64,000 bases of DNA from Silurus meridionalis (taxonomy: Eukaryota; Chordata; Actinopteri; Siluriformes; Siluridae), in assembly GCF_014805685.1 (NCBI RefSeq), contig NC_060899.1:7546290-7610289 (forward strand). The letters run 5' to 3'. Positions 37,552 through 60,135 of this stretch are shown here, in pieces. The position numbers and the translations under genes are program-made. The notes beneath the pieces were generated by a model. The model searched no databases. It was given only the letters and a program-made list of their open reading frames with translations, and had not been told where the DNA came from. Position 1 is the first letter of the stretch. Each line of letters opens with the position of its first letter.

Positions 37552-38562
37552 GTATTTCTGAGTATTTCAGAAACTGCTGATCTACTGGGATTTTCACGCA
37601 CAACCATCTCTAGGGTTTACAGAGAATGGTCCAAAAAAGAGAAAATATCCAGTGAGCGGCAGTTCTGTGGGCGCAAATGCCTTGTTGATGTCAGAGGTGA
37701 GAATGGCCAGACTGGTTCGAGCTGATAGAAAGGCAACAGTAACTCAGATAACCACTCGTTACAACCGAGGTATGCAGGAGAGCATCTCTGAATGCACAAC
37801 ACGTCGAACTTTGAGGCGGATGGGCTACACCAGCAGTAGACCACACCGGGTGCCACTCCTGACAGCTAAGAACAGGAAACTGAGGCTACAATTCACACAG
37901 GCTCACCAAAATTGGACAATAGAAGATTGGAAAAACGTTGCCTGGTCTGATGAGTCTCGATTTCTGCTGCAACATTCGGATGGTAGGGTCAGAATTTGGC
38001 GTCAACAACATGAAAGCATGAATCCATCCTTCCTTGTATCAATGGTTTAGGCTGGTGGTGGTGGTGTAATGGTGTGGGGGATATTTTCTTGGCACACTTT
38101 GGGCCCATTAGTACCAATTGAGCATCGTGTCAATGCCACAGCCTACCTGAGTATTGTTGCTGACCATGTCCATCCCTTTATGAGCACAGTGTACCCATCT
38201 TCTGATGGCTACTTCCAGCAGATAACGCGCCATGTCATAAAGCGCGAATCATCTCAGACTGGTATCTTGAACATGACAATGAGTTCACTGTACTTAAATG
38301 GCCTTCACAGTCACCAGATCTCAATCCAATAGTGCACCTTTGGGATGTGGTGGAACGGGAAATTCGCATCATGGATGTGCAGCCGACAAATTTGCAACAA
38401 CTGCGTGATGCTATCATGTCAATATGGACCAAAATCTTTGAGGAATGTTTCCAGTACCTTGTTGAATCTATGCCACGAAGGATTAAGGCAGTTCTGAAGC
38501 CAAAAGGGGGTCCAACACAGTACTAGTAAGGTGTACCTAATAAAGTGGCCGGTGAGTGTATA
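37552..38562 (+). pseudogene. broken Tc1-family transposase with its right terminus
   Basis: A single-exon DDE transposase, inactive. The helix-turn-helix part (GFSRTTISRVYREWSKKEK) reads in one frame to about 37650. The frame then shifts and the catalytic core follows (ADRKATVTQITTRYNRG, WSDESRF) until a TAG at 38048-38050. The second core part (MVWGIFSW, ending near DGYFQQ) is in the same frame. A one-base deletion near 38222 moves the last part (HLWDVVEREIR, GGPTQY, stop by 38526) to the first frame again. The element ends taaagtggccggtgagtgta, the known terminal repeat of a fish Tc1 lineage. The matching left terminus is missing; the 5' side runs straight into TA repeat. Confidence 0.85.
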
Positions 38563-38583
38563 CTTGATTATAATTATATACTG

Positions 38584-38585
<2 letters not shown>

Positions 38586-38646
<61 letters not shown>
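38586..38646. repeat. (AT)30 microsatellite
   Basis: Pure AT repeat about 25 bp beyond the right end of the Tc1 relic. Confidence 0.95.
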
Positions 38647-38648
<2 letters not shown>

Positions 38649-39532
38649 CAAATATTTAAATAGGATTTTTACAATTTGTGTATCCTTTGATGAAAATGGC
38701 CTAACATACTTTAGTGTTTTGTATTTTTGGAGTTTTAAAATACTGTAAAATACTTTGTAAGAAGTCTATATGATGACAAAAATGCAACCTCTGATTGGTG
38801 CCCACTCAGTATTTTGCCCAGACTTGTTGAGATCAGAGCAGAAAATTGATCCATATGGAAGACAGTGGTCCAGGTTAGAAACGTGCAGGCTGCCAGCTTT
38901 CATATCAAATAAATGTTTGATTGCTGAATATTGTACCCTAATTGAAGTAGCTGTTTAGTTGTATCATAATTTTGCATATGATTGCATGAATGACTGCCTG
39001 ACATAATATATTATTATATTTATGATTAACAATCAAATGATCAATTATATACAGGTACCATCAGTTGTCTTCTTATGAATGACTTGTTTGTCATTGAGTC
39101 AGTGTTAACACCAAGTAACTAAATTAGGATACACTTATGAGTCATTTGCAAACTGTTAAACATTAAACTGTTGGTTACTTTAAAACTAACCTTCATCTGG
39201 GAGATCACAGGGAATATGTATGCAAATATTTGATCTGTTAACTAGTTGCATTTTCAGATTTATAGAGATAAGCTGTTACTAAATCAAGATAGATAGATAG
39301 ATAAAAGCTATACCTTGTGTGTGTGTGTGTGCAAAGTTGGAAAGCTTCTGCTGTACAAACAAGTAAGCATCCTGTACTCAGTCATATGTGTTAAAGGTTA
39401 ACTTGCATCTATAATTTCTGAGAGATATATTTATATCAAAACAGAAAGGTTGTTCAAACAGGTTCAAAGGGACAATGTGGAAAACCTAGGGGAAGGGGAA
39501 GGAATGCAGTTTTTATGAATAATAAGGACTTA

Positions 39533-39690
39533 CATTTACATTTGCAGCATTTAGCAGACGCCCTTGTCCAGCGACGTACAAAAGTGCTTTAAGTCTCCAG
39601 CAATGAATAAATCTACACTGGTACACTAGATTACAACTTAAGATAAATCAGCCTACAACTCTGTTGAAGACAGAATTTGAATGATGGGTT
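39533..39690 (+). repeat. interspersed repeat, same family as 31935-32090
   Basis: Carries tttgcagcatttagcagacg and cccttgtccagcgacgtac, matching the conserved head of the family; the remainder is diverged. Confidence 0.5.
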
Positions 39691-39984
39691 TTGAAGACAG
39701 AATTTAAATGATGTTTTTTTTTTTTTGGTAATAACTGTCCATACCATTATAGTTTATTTAGTATTAACAATGATGGTTTTTGAAAATAAGTGCATCTAGC
39801 AAACTGGCATATTGACCCTAGAGTGCATTTCATTAATAGCTTGTGTGTCTAAATTTGGTTATGTGAACTGTGTGAGGGCTGGTGTTTAAACACCTCTACG
39901 CTAGGGCACACGCAGTGAAAATTTTACTACAATTGTCTTGTTTTGACGAAAATAGTGTTTTTTTTTTTTTTCTTAAATACACTT

Positions 39985-40275
39985 GATGGGCAAAATTATG
40001 TGAACACCTGTCTTACACCCATATATAGGCCTTTCCCAAACTGTTGCCACAAAGTTCTATGATATCTTTGTACTCTGTAGAATTTATTGGCAGGAAGAAG
40101 CTTGGCCCAGACCGAGTCTAGCATAACAATGTGCACAAACCGAGGTACATGAATACATTATGTGGCAAGTTTGATGTGCAAGAGCCTGTGTGGCCCCCAC
40201 TCCTGAATTCAACTTCACTGAACACTTTTTTGGATGAAATAGAACAGTGGCTGCACCTCAAACATTTTAGAGAAG
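39985..40275 (+). mobile_element. Tc1-like transposon remnant
   Basis: Shows gggcaaaattatgtgaacac at the left and aacttcactgaacacttttt then tggatgaaatagaacag at the right, both from the Tc1 family of 17500-17945. Strongly decayed; non-coding. Confidence 0.55.
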
Positions 40276-40605
40276 AGTCACTTCCTTAAAATGTGTGTAA
40301 ATAAAAAAAGACAATATTCCCTAATGTAAACATTTCTTGTAACGACAGAACGTAGGTTTTAGCGGAAGGATTTTATTTAAATAAGGAACATTTTAATGGC
40401 ATTCTAATTTTTTATACTATGTAGGTCAATTTCATTCTTTTCCTCATAAACTACTGACATTTGGGTTGAAGGTCAAAAAACAATAATGAGACTATAGATC
40501 TAGATTTAGATTGATATCTAAATGTAGTTCATCTGTAGGTGTGTTTATTTATTTATTTTTTTGCTTAAACCCAAATGTTTGTTGTTCCAATACTTTTGAA
40601 AAGGA

Positions 40606-41740
40606 TAAGATTTATTCTAGGATAGACGTGTGCCATAATTCTATGATTGATATTAAAGATTTGTTTATGTAGTTGTATTAAAACGAAAGAAAAGATCTAT
40701 TATAATAAGGAAAGACGATGCACAATACAAAGATTCGATATCCTTTAATTTAATAAGCATGTAGAAAAAGGTATAAACCCATAAAAATCTAAAGCCATTA
40801 TTTCATATTTATCTCTATTTGATTTAAAGTTAAATTCTCCTTCTCTCTTTTAAATGTACTTCATTTTAATAAAAACTTCTATGTCAAGTTATAAGTGAGG
40901 TGCAGAAGGAACCAAAACTATTACAAATATATAGTACATTAGGCATTTAGGCAATATATTAACTGCATTTTAGAATAGATGATGAAATTTGCTATTATTG
41001 CACAGATGTTTAAGGAAAAAAAAAAAGTTGAAATGAAATAACAAATGAAAATGAGAGTTATGACTTCACGGTCAGAAGTAGTTTGAATTTACAGGCACAT
41101 TAAAGCAGGACAATTACTGAATGTACATCACAGCAAACCAGGAAAAAAAAATCTTATGATCTCATGAAAGTCATTTAATAAAACTGTTTAAAAATATTAG
41201 TAAGCTGAAGAATGAAGAATCAGACCTAATATAGGTTGCAGTTTTGAACTATTTTATATTATTTTTCAACAATTCCAAATTGCAAATTCAAAATTCAGAC
41301 AACAGAAATCTGATCAAATCATGTAGATTAAGATTTTGCTTAGGGTTAAGGGTTAGAGTGTCATTAAATATGAAACTAAAGCGAGGCAAATTTCAAATCC
41401 ATCAGTTTTCCTGTTTTTTCAATGAATCCATTTCACTAAGCATGTCAAACTAAACATTTCTGAAATTCACACAGATAAAACTCCTAAAAAAATAAATGTG
41501 AGCCAGTAGAATTGCTCAAAACTAAAACATCAAAAACACAACAATCCTCAATAATCTCATACATAAATTATGACTTTGTACAGTTTTTGTGCAATCACAT
41601 GCTTCACTCAACATAAGGTAAAAGGCTTTGCATGATTACATTTAGATTGCATCTTTGTAAATGATTCATTGTCATTCACTCACACTGCATTTGTATTGGA
41701 TATTAATGCATGTGTGCTTGCTGTATGTGCCTAGCCTAAG

Positions 41741-41777
<37 letters not shown>

Positions 41778-41789
41778 TGTGTGTGTATC
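40606..41789 (-). other. hck: probable 3'UTR of hck
   Basis: Non-coding, AT-rich DNA downstream of the hck stop on the minus strand. The stop codon is followed almost at once by an interrupted (AC)n tract. The first convincing minus-strand AATAAA I noticed is at about 40606-40612; the true end was not determined. Confidence 0.3.
41739..41787. repeat. (TG)n microsatellite in the hck 3'UTR
   Basis: Interrupted TG/GT array starting 2-3 bases from the hck stop codon; on the transcript it is (AC)n. Confidence 0.9.
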
Positions 41790-52021
<10,232 letters not shown>

Positions 52022-52714
52022 CTGCACACAGACAACCAGCGAAATGAGTACAGAAACCAGACATTGCTGCTGTTATGCAACATGACAGCTGGGGTTATTT
52101 ATGGAATAATGTATAATTGCTATAACGGCTTTCTCTTATATTTCAAAATATAGTGATATTTGTTACTTGTACATCAAAAGATATCTACTCTTTTAAACAG
52201 GAAGTACAGAGATGGTGGTCCTGTGGTGTGCAAATGTAAGACTCAGCGAATTGAAAGCCATTTAAAGGAAGACGCAAGGGGAAACAATGTCACACACACA
52301 AGCTCTGCATTTTGTACTCCCGGTACAGATTAAGCAAGTAGAACCAGCTGTTTAAACTATTACTCTATTTGGAAAGTACAGTCCACATTATATTCCACAA
52401 AAATTAAAATTAAATGCCATATCACTCTGCTGAACACTGCTCCTTTCACTGTCGTTCTACAGAAGACATCCACAGTAAAAGCTGTGCTTTGGAGTGATAT
52501 TGTTCGAGTCTAATTATTAAAACCTATTGTAAGTCATCGCAATTCTCTATACACACTGGTATAAAGTATTTTTGGAGAAAACCAAACATAAAAACCTGCT
52601 GTTCTGATTCTAGAATCAGTAACGTTACAATAAGGTCTCTCTCTGCCTCTTTCTCACTCTGTCTCTCTTCTGTTCACATCATAGTACCTTGTGGTTTGTC
52701 TCACATGCCCTTAA

Positions 52715-52720
<6 letters not shown>

Positions 52721-52772
<52 letters not shown>
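52721..52772. repeat. (CA)26 microsatellite
   Basis: Pure AC/CA array immediately followed by a Tc1-like terminus (catatgggcaaaagtattgg). Confidence 0.95.
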
Positions 52773-52773
<1 letters not shown>

Positions 52774-52777
52774 ATAT

Positions 52778-52930
52778 GGGCAAAAGTATTGGGACACCGG
52801 ACTTTTACAGGCATATGTGGTTCTCTCCCAAACTGGTACCATAAAGTTGGATGATAGATATATAGGATGTGTTTGGATGCAATATCATTACATTTTCCCT
52901 TCACTTGAGACCCAAACATGCTATATGACA
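52778..52930 (+). mobile_element. Tc1-like left-end fragment
   Basis: Starts gggcaaaagtattgggacac and continues with ctggtaccataaagttgg and cattttcccttcacttgag, as in the Tc1-like copies at 2152-3272 and 17500-17945. Truncated at about 52930. Confidence 0.6.
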
Positions 52931-54245
52931 TGAACTAGTATTCGTTTTTTTCAAGAAAAACAAAAGCAGCTCATGTATAAAAATAACGGATACTTTCATT
53001 TCTCTTCTATTAATTTTCACATCACAAAAAAAATATTGAATTTCGAGTATAGTATTTTGAGGTGATTTTAATTTGATTTAAAGTGATACAAAAAATTATA
53101 TTTACACTTCTACTCTGCCTCTGAAAAAAAGTCTATCTATCACATGCACACCAAATATTATGTTACAGTATCGAGTACATATGTGAATAAAAATTTGATA
53201 CATTCATCCAGGTTTGCAATGGGAAAATAGCAACAGGAATTAAAACTACATTGTTCCCTCTTCTATTCTTCTTCGTGTGTTTATATATTATCTGATTCTG
53301 CAAGGCATAGCTCATCTATGAATCTCCTTGACTCAAACTCTGTAATTGTAGGAAAACTCCCTGCTATGTTGTATATTGTGTGATGTATATTATTGGATTG
53401 GATGCAAGGTAATTGGGGTTGCAGGGTATTAAAAGGTACTGGGGGTTTTCCAAACACGAGCACTGTACAATCACATAAAAAGGGGTCAAAGACTATCGGA
53501 TCAACTTTGAATGAATATACAGTAACACTCTGCCCCCGTGTTTGTTCAAAGCAGTTCTTTGACTCATGAACAGACTCAGCTACTGTGTAGAAACAAATCA
53601 TTCCGAGGGCTTGTATTGAATAAGTTGCATGGTTTATTACATCACTTTATTGGCACACTATAGGTATATTTATGTATATAACGAGACTTGTTCACTGATA
53701 AAAATACAAAAATAGAAGCAGTCTTCTAACCTTTGGAAGCTAAGTGTAAGGGAATAGTCTTCTGAAGCAATAAAAAAAGAAGCTAAGCAAAAGCTATAGT
53801 ACTGTAAATATAATTAAGCTTGGCCTCTGGTGACCTTTAATTTTGCCTTTTTTACAACTTTGGCTGTACCTTCCTTGGACAAGTTTATTTTTGAGAAAAA
53901 AAGTAAAAAAAAAAAAACTACCTGACACTCACCTACATAATATTCTTTGCTGCTGCCCAATTTGTAAACCAACTTTCGAAAAGGAACAGATTTAGGTTTC
54001 TCATTATAGGTCACTGAGATTACAAAAATATGGCTGTATTGCTTATAGTTTGAATAGCCGTGTTAGGCATTGAACGCTATGGCATTTTATGGAATTCATT
54101 CATCTAGAAGAGGTTAGAAATAAAACTGAATTATATGTGGATCACTCAACCCCTTAATCAAGTTACATTTTTCGGCCATTTATAGAAAACACGTTTGGGC
54201 ACCTCTGCTCTAAACCTTATCCTATCTTCCCAGAATTTTGTCTGC

Positions 54246-54319
<74 letters not shown>
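54246..54319. repeat. (AT)36 microsatellite
   Basis: Pure AT, ending in tgtgtgtg. Confidence 0.95.
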
Positions 54320-54327
<8 letters not shown>

Positions 54328-54587
54328 ACTCCAGTTCCTGCTAGAACACAACAGTATTCAAAATACATATTCAAAGTGTCTTCAACAGAAGCTCAGGAGG
54401 GCAGAGTCCTGGTAAAGAGAGCGAGCATATACCACAATCACTTCCTCTAGTTGCTTTATGGTGGGAAAGCCCAGGGAATATGGTAGATGAACTTATGCAA
54501 ACAAGTAAAGTCATTTAAGCAATACTGCCCCTCATCCACTTCTAATAAGTCCCTCATCCCCTATATATATATATATCTCACAAGAAA

Positions 54588-54593
<6 letters not shown>

Positions 54594-54663
<70 letters not shown>
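54594..54663. repeat. (TA)35 microsatellite
   Basis: Pure TA, about 275 bp from the preceding AT array. Confidence 0.95.
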
Positions 54664-54666
<3 letters not shown>

Positions 54667-56679
54667 TGCACTTGAAAAAAAATACTATATTAAAAAGAAA
54701 CTGGACCTATTTACGACAGGATACATACTAAAGGCAAAAGGCATGAAAAGAACCGGCTAATGGGGTCCAGCTTATTGACAACAAATGAGACAGCTAGTGT
54801 TTATTATATATAAATAAATAAATAAATAAATACAGTAGAGCTTCTCTCAAACATTAATACACAATGCACCAAACAATAATATGTATAACTATATAAATAG
54901 CAAAAGGAAAAGAGTTGGTCCTTAACATGGTCTCCAGTAAACAGATCATCAGAACAAAGCAGAGTAGGAGTTTGCATTACAGCTCACTGGACACCGCTAT
55001 AGTCAAACTCAACTACACACACACACACTGAAGTTGTCCGATTTGGCAGGAAGGCACTGAAGCAGAAAAAAAGGCAAACTAAAAACTTACTTCCTCATTC
55101 CGCTCTCACTAGTTCCTCTTTTGCTCTATTCTTATTACTATGCAGCTATATCTGTCTTGTTTTTACTACTGCTTTTTTGTTACTGGAGCTGGAACATTTT
55201 ATATATTCAGCTGTTTTTTTTCTGGAAATCCAAACTGCAGATTTCAAGATAAGTATTAGTCATGTAGATTTTCACATGAATGAACCCGATTTGGTGCCTT
55301 CACCTCCTTAAATAGGAAGACACTATTCAAATTAATCAACACAGAAAGTTTTATGTTCTCCTTGGAGCCACACAGAACAGAGAAATGTCCAGCTCTGTTT
55401 TAAAAGTGGAACTCAGAGACTGATTGCATCCTCAGAACTCTGAACTCAGAGCAAGGGGGAAGTCAGCGAAAGCCCTTCTCTAACAGGAAGCTGGTGTATT
55501 TGATGCAAAAAAAAAGAAAGATAAAAAATAGGGTTTTTGAGGCTGAACTGTTTTTTTTTTTTACCGGAACAACTATGACCTCTAGGCCGGTAAGTTAATA
55601 TAGAACGCACAGCCCATAGTATTGTGGCATGTTGCTATTTTCAGCCTCCTTGCTGTGCTGTTAGCTTGTGTTCTTGTTCTGAGATGATGTCTTTGTCAAA
55701 TTATGTGTATAATTTGCAGTTTATATTCTTTGGCTTTTGAAAATATAAATGTATCAGTCCTTGATAGTGTGTCTAAGATGCTAATTTCTAGCACCTTTGG
55801 GGATTAGCACTTTCTGTCTCTGTTCACTATCTCACACTGTGGTCAGTTAATGGAAACTTGGGTTTGTGCTGCTGTTATAATTATCTTTTTTTTTTTTTTT
55901 CACAGTTCAATTCTAATCGACCTCTCAGTTGCCCTGCATAAATGACTTACAAAACATTTGATGTACTTTGTAACTGTATCCCCGAAATCTAAAACCCGAG
56001 TCGACATTTTATGAGTGGTTCAATCTGTATTCGAAACAATATTATCCAGTTTTACTTGGCGCTTATTATATATTTTATATGTGAAATGGTCAAATGGTCA
56101 TTTAGTCGGTCACTTATCATTAGGTTTTCGCACTAAAATTCTGGACATTTGACCTTAAAAAAACAATCCGTTCATTGTTTTTCTGCGTTGCCACCAAAAG
56201 TAAAAAATCTAATCACATTTATAATTTCTGTTCAAGACAAAGCTTGTCAAAAGCGTCTCATCTTTACAGGGAAATTGAACACTGAACTATTGAACAGAAC
56301 AGAACTAGTCTAATAAAACAGACTAAAACTGAAATGGTTCCATAACAAAAGAACTGCTTTCACATCTCTACATACGAGACAGACAGAGGCTTGAATAGAA
56401 CGTTTGCTTGATTGATTGCTTTATAGTTATAATGTTTTTGGTGCCGGTTTGTTAAGTGAACTTTATTATGATACCCTTTAATACAACTTTATTTTGCATA
56501 ACACAAACTGGAACAGTTGATTACTATATAGCTATAATTAATCTGTAAATCAATTAAAAAAAAACATTACATGTGGGTCAGTTTTTTTGAAGATGCAAAT
56601 TCAGACATTTAAATAGTGACTCGTTTAGCATTTAAATATGTAAAAAAATAATAATAATAATAAATATAAAAAAATTATG

Positions 56680-56680
<1 letters not shown>

Positions 56681-56744
<64 letters not shown>
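56681..56744. repeat. (TA)n microsatellite
   Basis: gtatgtat lead-in followed by about 30 TA units. Confidence 0.95.
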
Positions 56745-56749
<5 letters not shown>

Positions 56750-57255
56750 TAGACATCAGAAATATTAGACTGATACTGAAATGAGTAAGTAAATAAATAT
56801 TACTTACTTAATCCAAGTATTTAATCCAAGATCATGAGAAAAGATTTTTTTTTCTTTTTTTTTTTGCACTAAAACACGTTTTGTTTATCTCCTTTTTTCT
56901 AAGCCGGTTCCTCCATGTCTTCTAGCGGTCTCTGTGCAGTGTTGTGAGCAAATGATTCAACGATTCAAATGAGAGGTAACAGTAAAGTCTAAATGAATGA
57001 GGAGGAAGTTCAGCCACCTACTGAGAGAACTGCGCGCGCACCGGCTGTATCCCAAACCGTACAGCAACCTTCATCGTGTCGACAGTGGACGTCACCGAGG
57101 GCAGGAACGGTAGGTGGAGCGCGATCTCGCTGTACTGTCATGCACGTTGTTTGCGGTTGAGGATTTACCCCAATCTGTATCCGCTTGGCTCCAGTGATCT
57201 TACACAGGAGCCACACAGACGGAATCACAGTTTCAAACTGGAGCTGAAGAAATGC

Positions 57256-57256
<1 letters not shown>

Positions 57257-57324
<68 letters not shown>

Positions 57325-57325
57325 A

Positions 57326-57386
<61 letters not shown>
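57257..57386. repeat. compound (TA)n(TG)n microsatellite
   Basis: About 35 TA units, a short ataaatata interruption, then about 27 TG units. Confidence 0.95.
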
Positions 57387-57387
<1 letters not shown>

Positions 57388-57494
57388 ATTGATATTATTA
57401 TTATTAAAATAATATTAATAATTATTATAATTATTATAATTATAATTATCATCATTATTATTATTATTCCTCCCATGCCGTGCAAGTGCCCAAG

Positions 57495-57497
<3 letters not shown>

Positions 57498-57552
<55 letters not shown>
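57498..57552. repeat. (AC)27 microsatellite
   Basis: Pure AC array, reverse complement in composition to the TG array about 110 bp to its left. Confidence 0.95.
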
Positions 57553-57553
<1 letters not shown>

Positions 57554-57562
57554 TGTTGTTTA

Positions 57563-57670
57563 GGGTTGATTAGGGCTGTTGATCGATTAACATATTTAAC
57601 CGCAATTAATCGCACAATTGTCACGAGTTAGCTTGTGATTAATCGCAACTTAATCGCACATTTTTATCTG
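57563..57670. mobile_element. hAT-like terminus fragment
   Basis: Reads tagggctgttgatcgattaa then accgcaattaatcgcac, twice alternating AATCGC blocks, matching the termini of the element family at 19919-21015. The opposite end was not found. Confidence 0.4.
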
Positions 57671-57769
57671 TTCTAAGTGTACTTTGTGCTGTGTGGTTTT
57701 TCGGTTAAACCAAAGAAAGTGTTTTTACACAAACATTAGACAACAAATGTTCATGTTGTTGACATAATA

Positions 57770-57773
57770 ATAA

Positions 57774-57815
<42 letters not shown>

Positions 57816-57860
57816 TATTATTATTATTATAATTATTTTTTTATTATTATTATTATATAA
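57770..57860. repeat. (AAT)n followed by (ATT)n
   Basis: About 17 AAT units turn directly into ATT units, making an inverted trinucleotide repeat. Confidence 0.9.
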
Positions 57861-58019
57861 TTCATTAATATTCATTCATTAATAATAATCTTTTTTTTTT
57901 TTTTTTATTGAGACACAAAGCAGACAGTGTTTGTGGATGCAACCAGCAATCCTGTAATCCCTTATCAAATTAAATAGCAACTTCCTTTATTGAGAACAAG
58001 AGTGAAGGAGTGTATGTCT

Positions 58020-58030
58020 GAGAGAGAGAG

Positions 58031-58099
<69 letters not shown>
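58020..58099. repeat. (GA)n microsatellite
   Basis: About 80 bases of almost pure GA, interrupted once by aaaag. Confidence 0.95.
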
Positions 58100-58102
<3 letters not shown>

Positions 58103-58247
58103 GATCAGAAAAGGGATTAAATGAATCCTATACTAAAAGAGGGTGGGTTATTGTGCTCTGCTCTTGTAGTTCCCCATGCTTAAAATCCATCCATCTGTCC
58201 ACTGGTAAATGAAATGCCACTTGGCATGACTGTACAGCACATAGTCT

Positions 58248-58248
58248 T

Positions 58249-58322
<74 letters not shown>
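58248..58322. repeat. compound (TC)n(AC)n microsatellite
   Basis: About 21 TC units then about 16 AC units; the TC part is complementary to the GA array 150 bp to the left. Confidence 0.95.
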
Positions 58323-58326
<4 letters not shown>

Positions 58327-59454
58327 CTTCACACAGCACGACTCATGTGTATGGGCTCAAAATATGCAAATACCTTGAAGAGAAGGAACAAGTTAAACTC
58401 TGTGCTGATTATAATTATCCAAACTATTAACCTGTACATCACCACACTTACATGTTTCACAAATAAGTTTAAACACCACAATATTATATGAGCACATTGG
58501 AAGCGAATGATATTTGTGTTATTTTGATTTATTTAGCAAAAGAAGAAGAAGGAGCAGAAGAAGAAGAAAGTACACACTGCTGTATGAATGATCTTTTAAA
58601 ATAGCCAGTTACACTGTAAAACCTTTCAAATGTATTTTTGTTTTACAAAACTTGAGTTTTAAGCATGCGAAATCCGTAACATACTAATTTATACCATATA
58701 CCACAAAAATGGTAACAGCAAATAAAAGGATTCAAACAAAACAGGTGGTTGAATTCTTAAGTGCTTGTATCATCGTATTAAAAAAAGTATTACAAATTAT
58801 ACCATTCTGAACATTGTGGTATACCTTTGTCATTGCACATATTGTGAAATAATACATCACATCCCGGTAGTGAAATATTGTTTCCCGTATGCTTTGTCAG
58901 AGGAAATGTGTCCATACTGCTATGTACTTCTCTGCCTGTGCTCTGACCCTTGCTAGAGTCGCTGCCAAAAACACAAATCTCAAAATAGCTCATAACGGTT
59001 TTAATTCAACATACACTGATCCATATTATACATTCTGTCAAGCTTTTAAGACAATATTTGAAAGCCATCCAGGGATGATTTCCCTCAGGGACTCAGTTAT
59101 TAATAAACTGCACTAAGTAAGTGTGACATAGCTAAAGACATTTTTTTGCTGTCAGTGCTACACATCCTTCCCCTACCCCTTTAGACGCTCGAAATTATAG
59201 CTGCTGCAAGTGGAAAATTCACTCTTACAAAATGTGTTCTGCCATCGCAAAAAACCAAAACCAAAAAGAGGAAGAGGAGGGTGTTTCATTTTTGTCACAT
59301 TTGCAAGACAGGCCTTTAAAAAAATACTGCAAAAAAAAAAAAAAAAAAATTGCCTGGCTGGCTGACAGTAAGTTGCCTCTATGAAAGACATGCTTAAACT
59401 TATCCAGGAAGTGAAAATGGAAGCCGATACTTAAGTCCATGAAAAAAAAGAGAG

Positions 59455-59476
59455 AGACAGAGACAGAGACACAGAA

Positions 59477-59511
<35 letters not shown>

Positions 59512-59525
59512 AAGAGAGAGAAAAG
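59455..59525. repeat. (AG)n-rich purine tract
   Basis: Purine-only AG/GA tract with a few ac and aaa interruptions. Confidence 0.9.
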
Positions 59526-59559
59526 GTGGGGGAATGCGATGTAATAGACAAATAATCCA

Positions 59560-60135
59560 AAATAATTTATTTCTGGTTAGAAGTCAAAATTTGGAAGTAC
59601 AGCTTCATTGTACTCTCACTTCCTGTCTGGTTCGGGGAAATCTGGTCTTTGGCTAGTCTTTGAGGTGCTTTACATAGAAAAGCATTTGATCTTAGTGTCA
59701 GGCCATCTAATCTCCAACACAAGTGTGATATTCAGAAACAAGTGCAAAACTTAGATGTTCTTTTTGTGTTTCCTGTTTGATTTTTTTTCTGCTTCCTGCT
59801 ACAATGGAAAACGCTCCTTTTGTAGAGAAATTCAGAACACCACATGTAACTTGTGATGATACATTTCGTCTGCAAGACAAAAACATAAAAAATCAATTAA
59901 TGAGACATGAAGACCAGGAACTGGAAAACATTTAACGACCCTCTTTCAGATATATGAGCTAACAGACATCCATGGACGGTTGTGGCATTGCCGGGATTCA
60001 AACCTTCCAACTTCATATGAGAGGGAGGTGGTTTTATGTTAATCAGCTTGATTTAAAAGGGACATGGGTGCCTACACATGAGAAATCATGGGATATAAAG
60101 AAAGAAAACAACTCACTGTCCTCGTACATGACGCT
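59560..60135 (-). other. probable 3'UTR of the unrecognised gene
   Basis: Non-coding sequence downstream of the TGA at 60136-60138, running to a minus-strand AATAAA (plus-strand tttatt) at about 59567. The extent is inferred from that signal alone. Confidence 0.3.

Larger units (their letters stand above)
36100..40605. other. intergenic region between tm9sf4 and hck
   Basis: No host exon seen. Contents: a degenerate SINE piece (about 36480-36660), TA microsatellites at 36937-37016, 37459-37539 and 38586-38646, the palindromic MITE 37017-37424, the Tc1 relic 37552-38562, and fragments at 39533-39690 and 39985-40275. The rest is AT-rich DNA with no recognised feature. Confidence 0.6.
52022..59559. 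other. non-coding region upstream of the hck coding exons
   Basis: The hck exon opens at 52021 behind a splice acceptor, so at least one 5'UTR exon and the promoter lie in this region or beyond; I could not place them. It holds a Tc1 fragment (52778-52930) and a dense series of microsatellites (listed). A short CpG-rich patch is at about 57010-57190. No conserved coding exon is visible. Confidence 0.5.

Noticed and set aside
53281..53601. 106-residue minus-strand ORF upstream of hck
   Set aside because: No family resemblance and no convincing splice context or start context; the length is reachable by chance in this much sequence.
57010..57190. CpG-rich patch that could be a coding exon
   Set aside because: Neither strand gives a recognisable protein; a promoter or first non-coding exon is possible but cannot be supported from the sequence alone.
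57076..57573. 165-residue ORF with YIYIYI and CVCVCV runs
   Set aside because: It is translation of TA, TG and AC microsatellites. The same holds for similar ORFs at 37338-37607, 45225-45560, 44227-44460 (outside the exon part) and 54487-54675.
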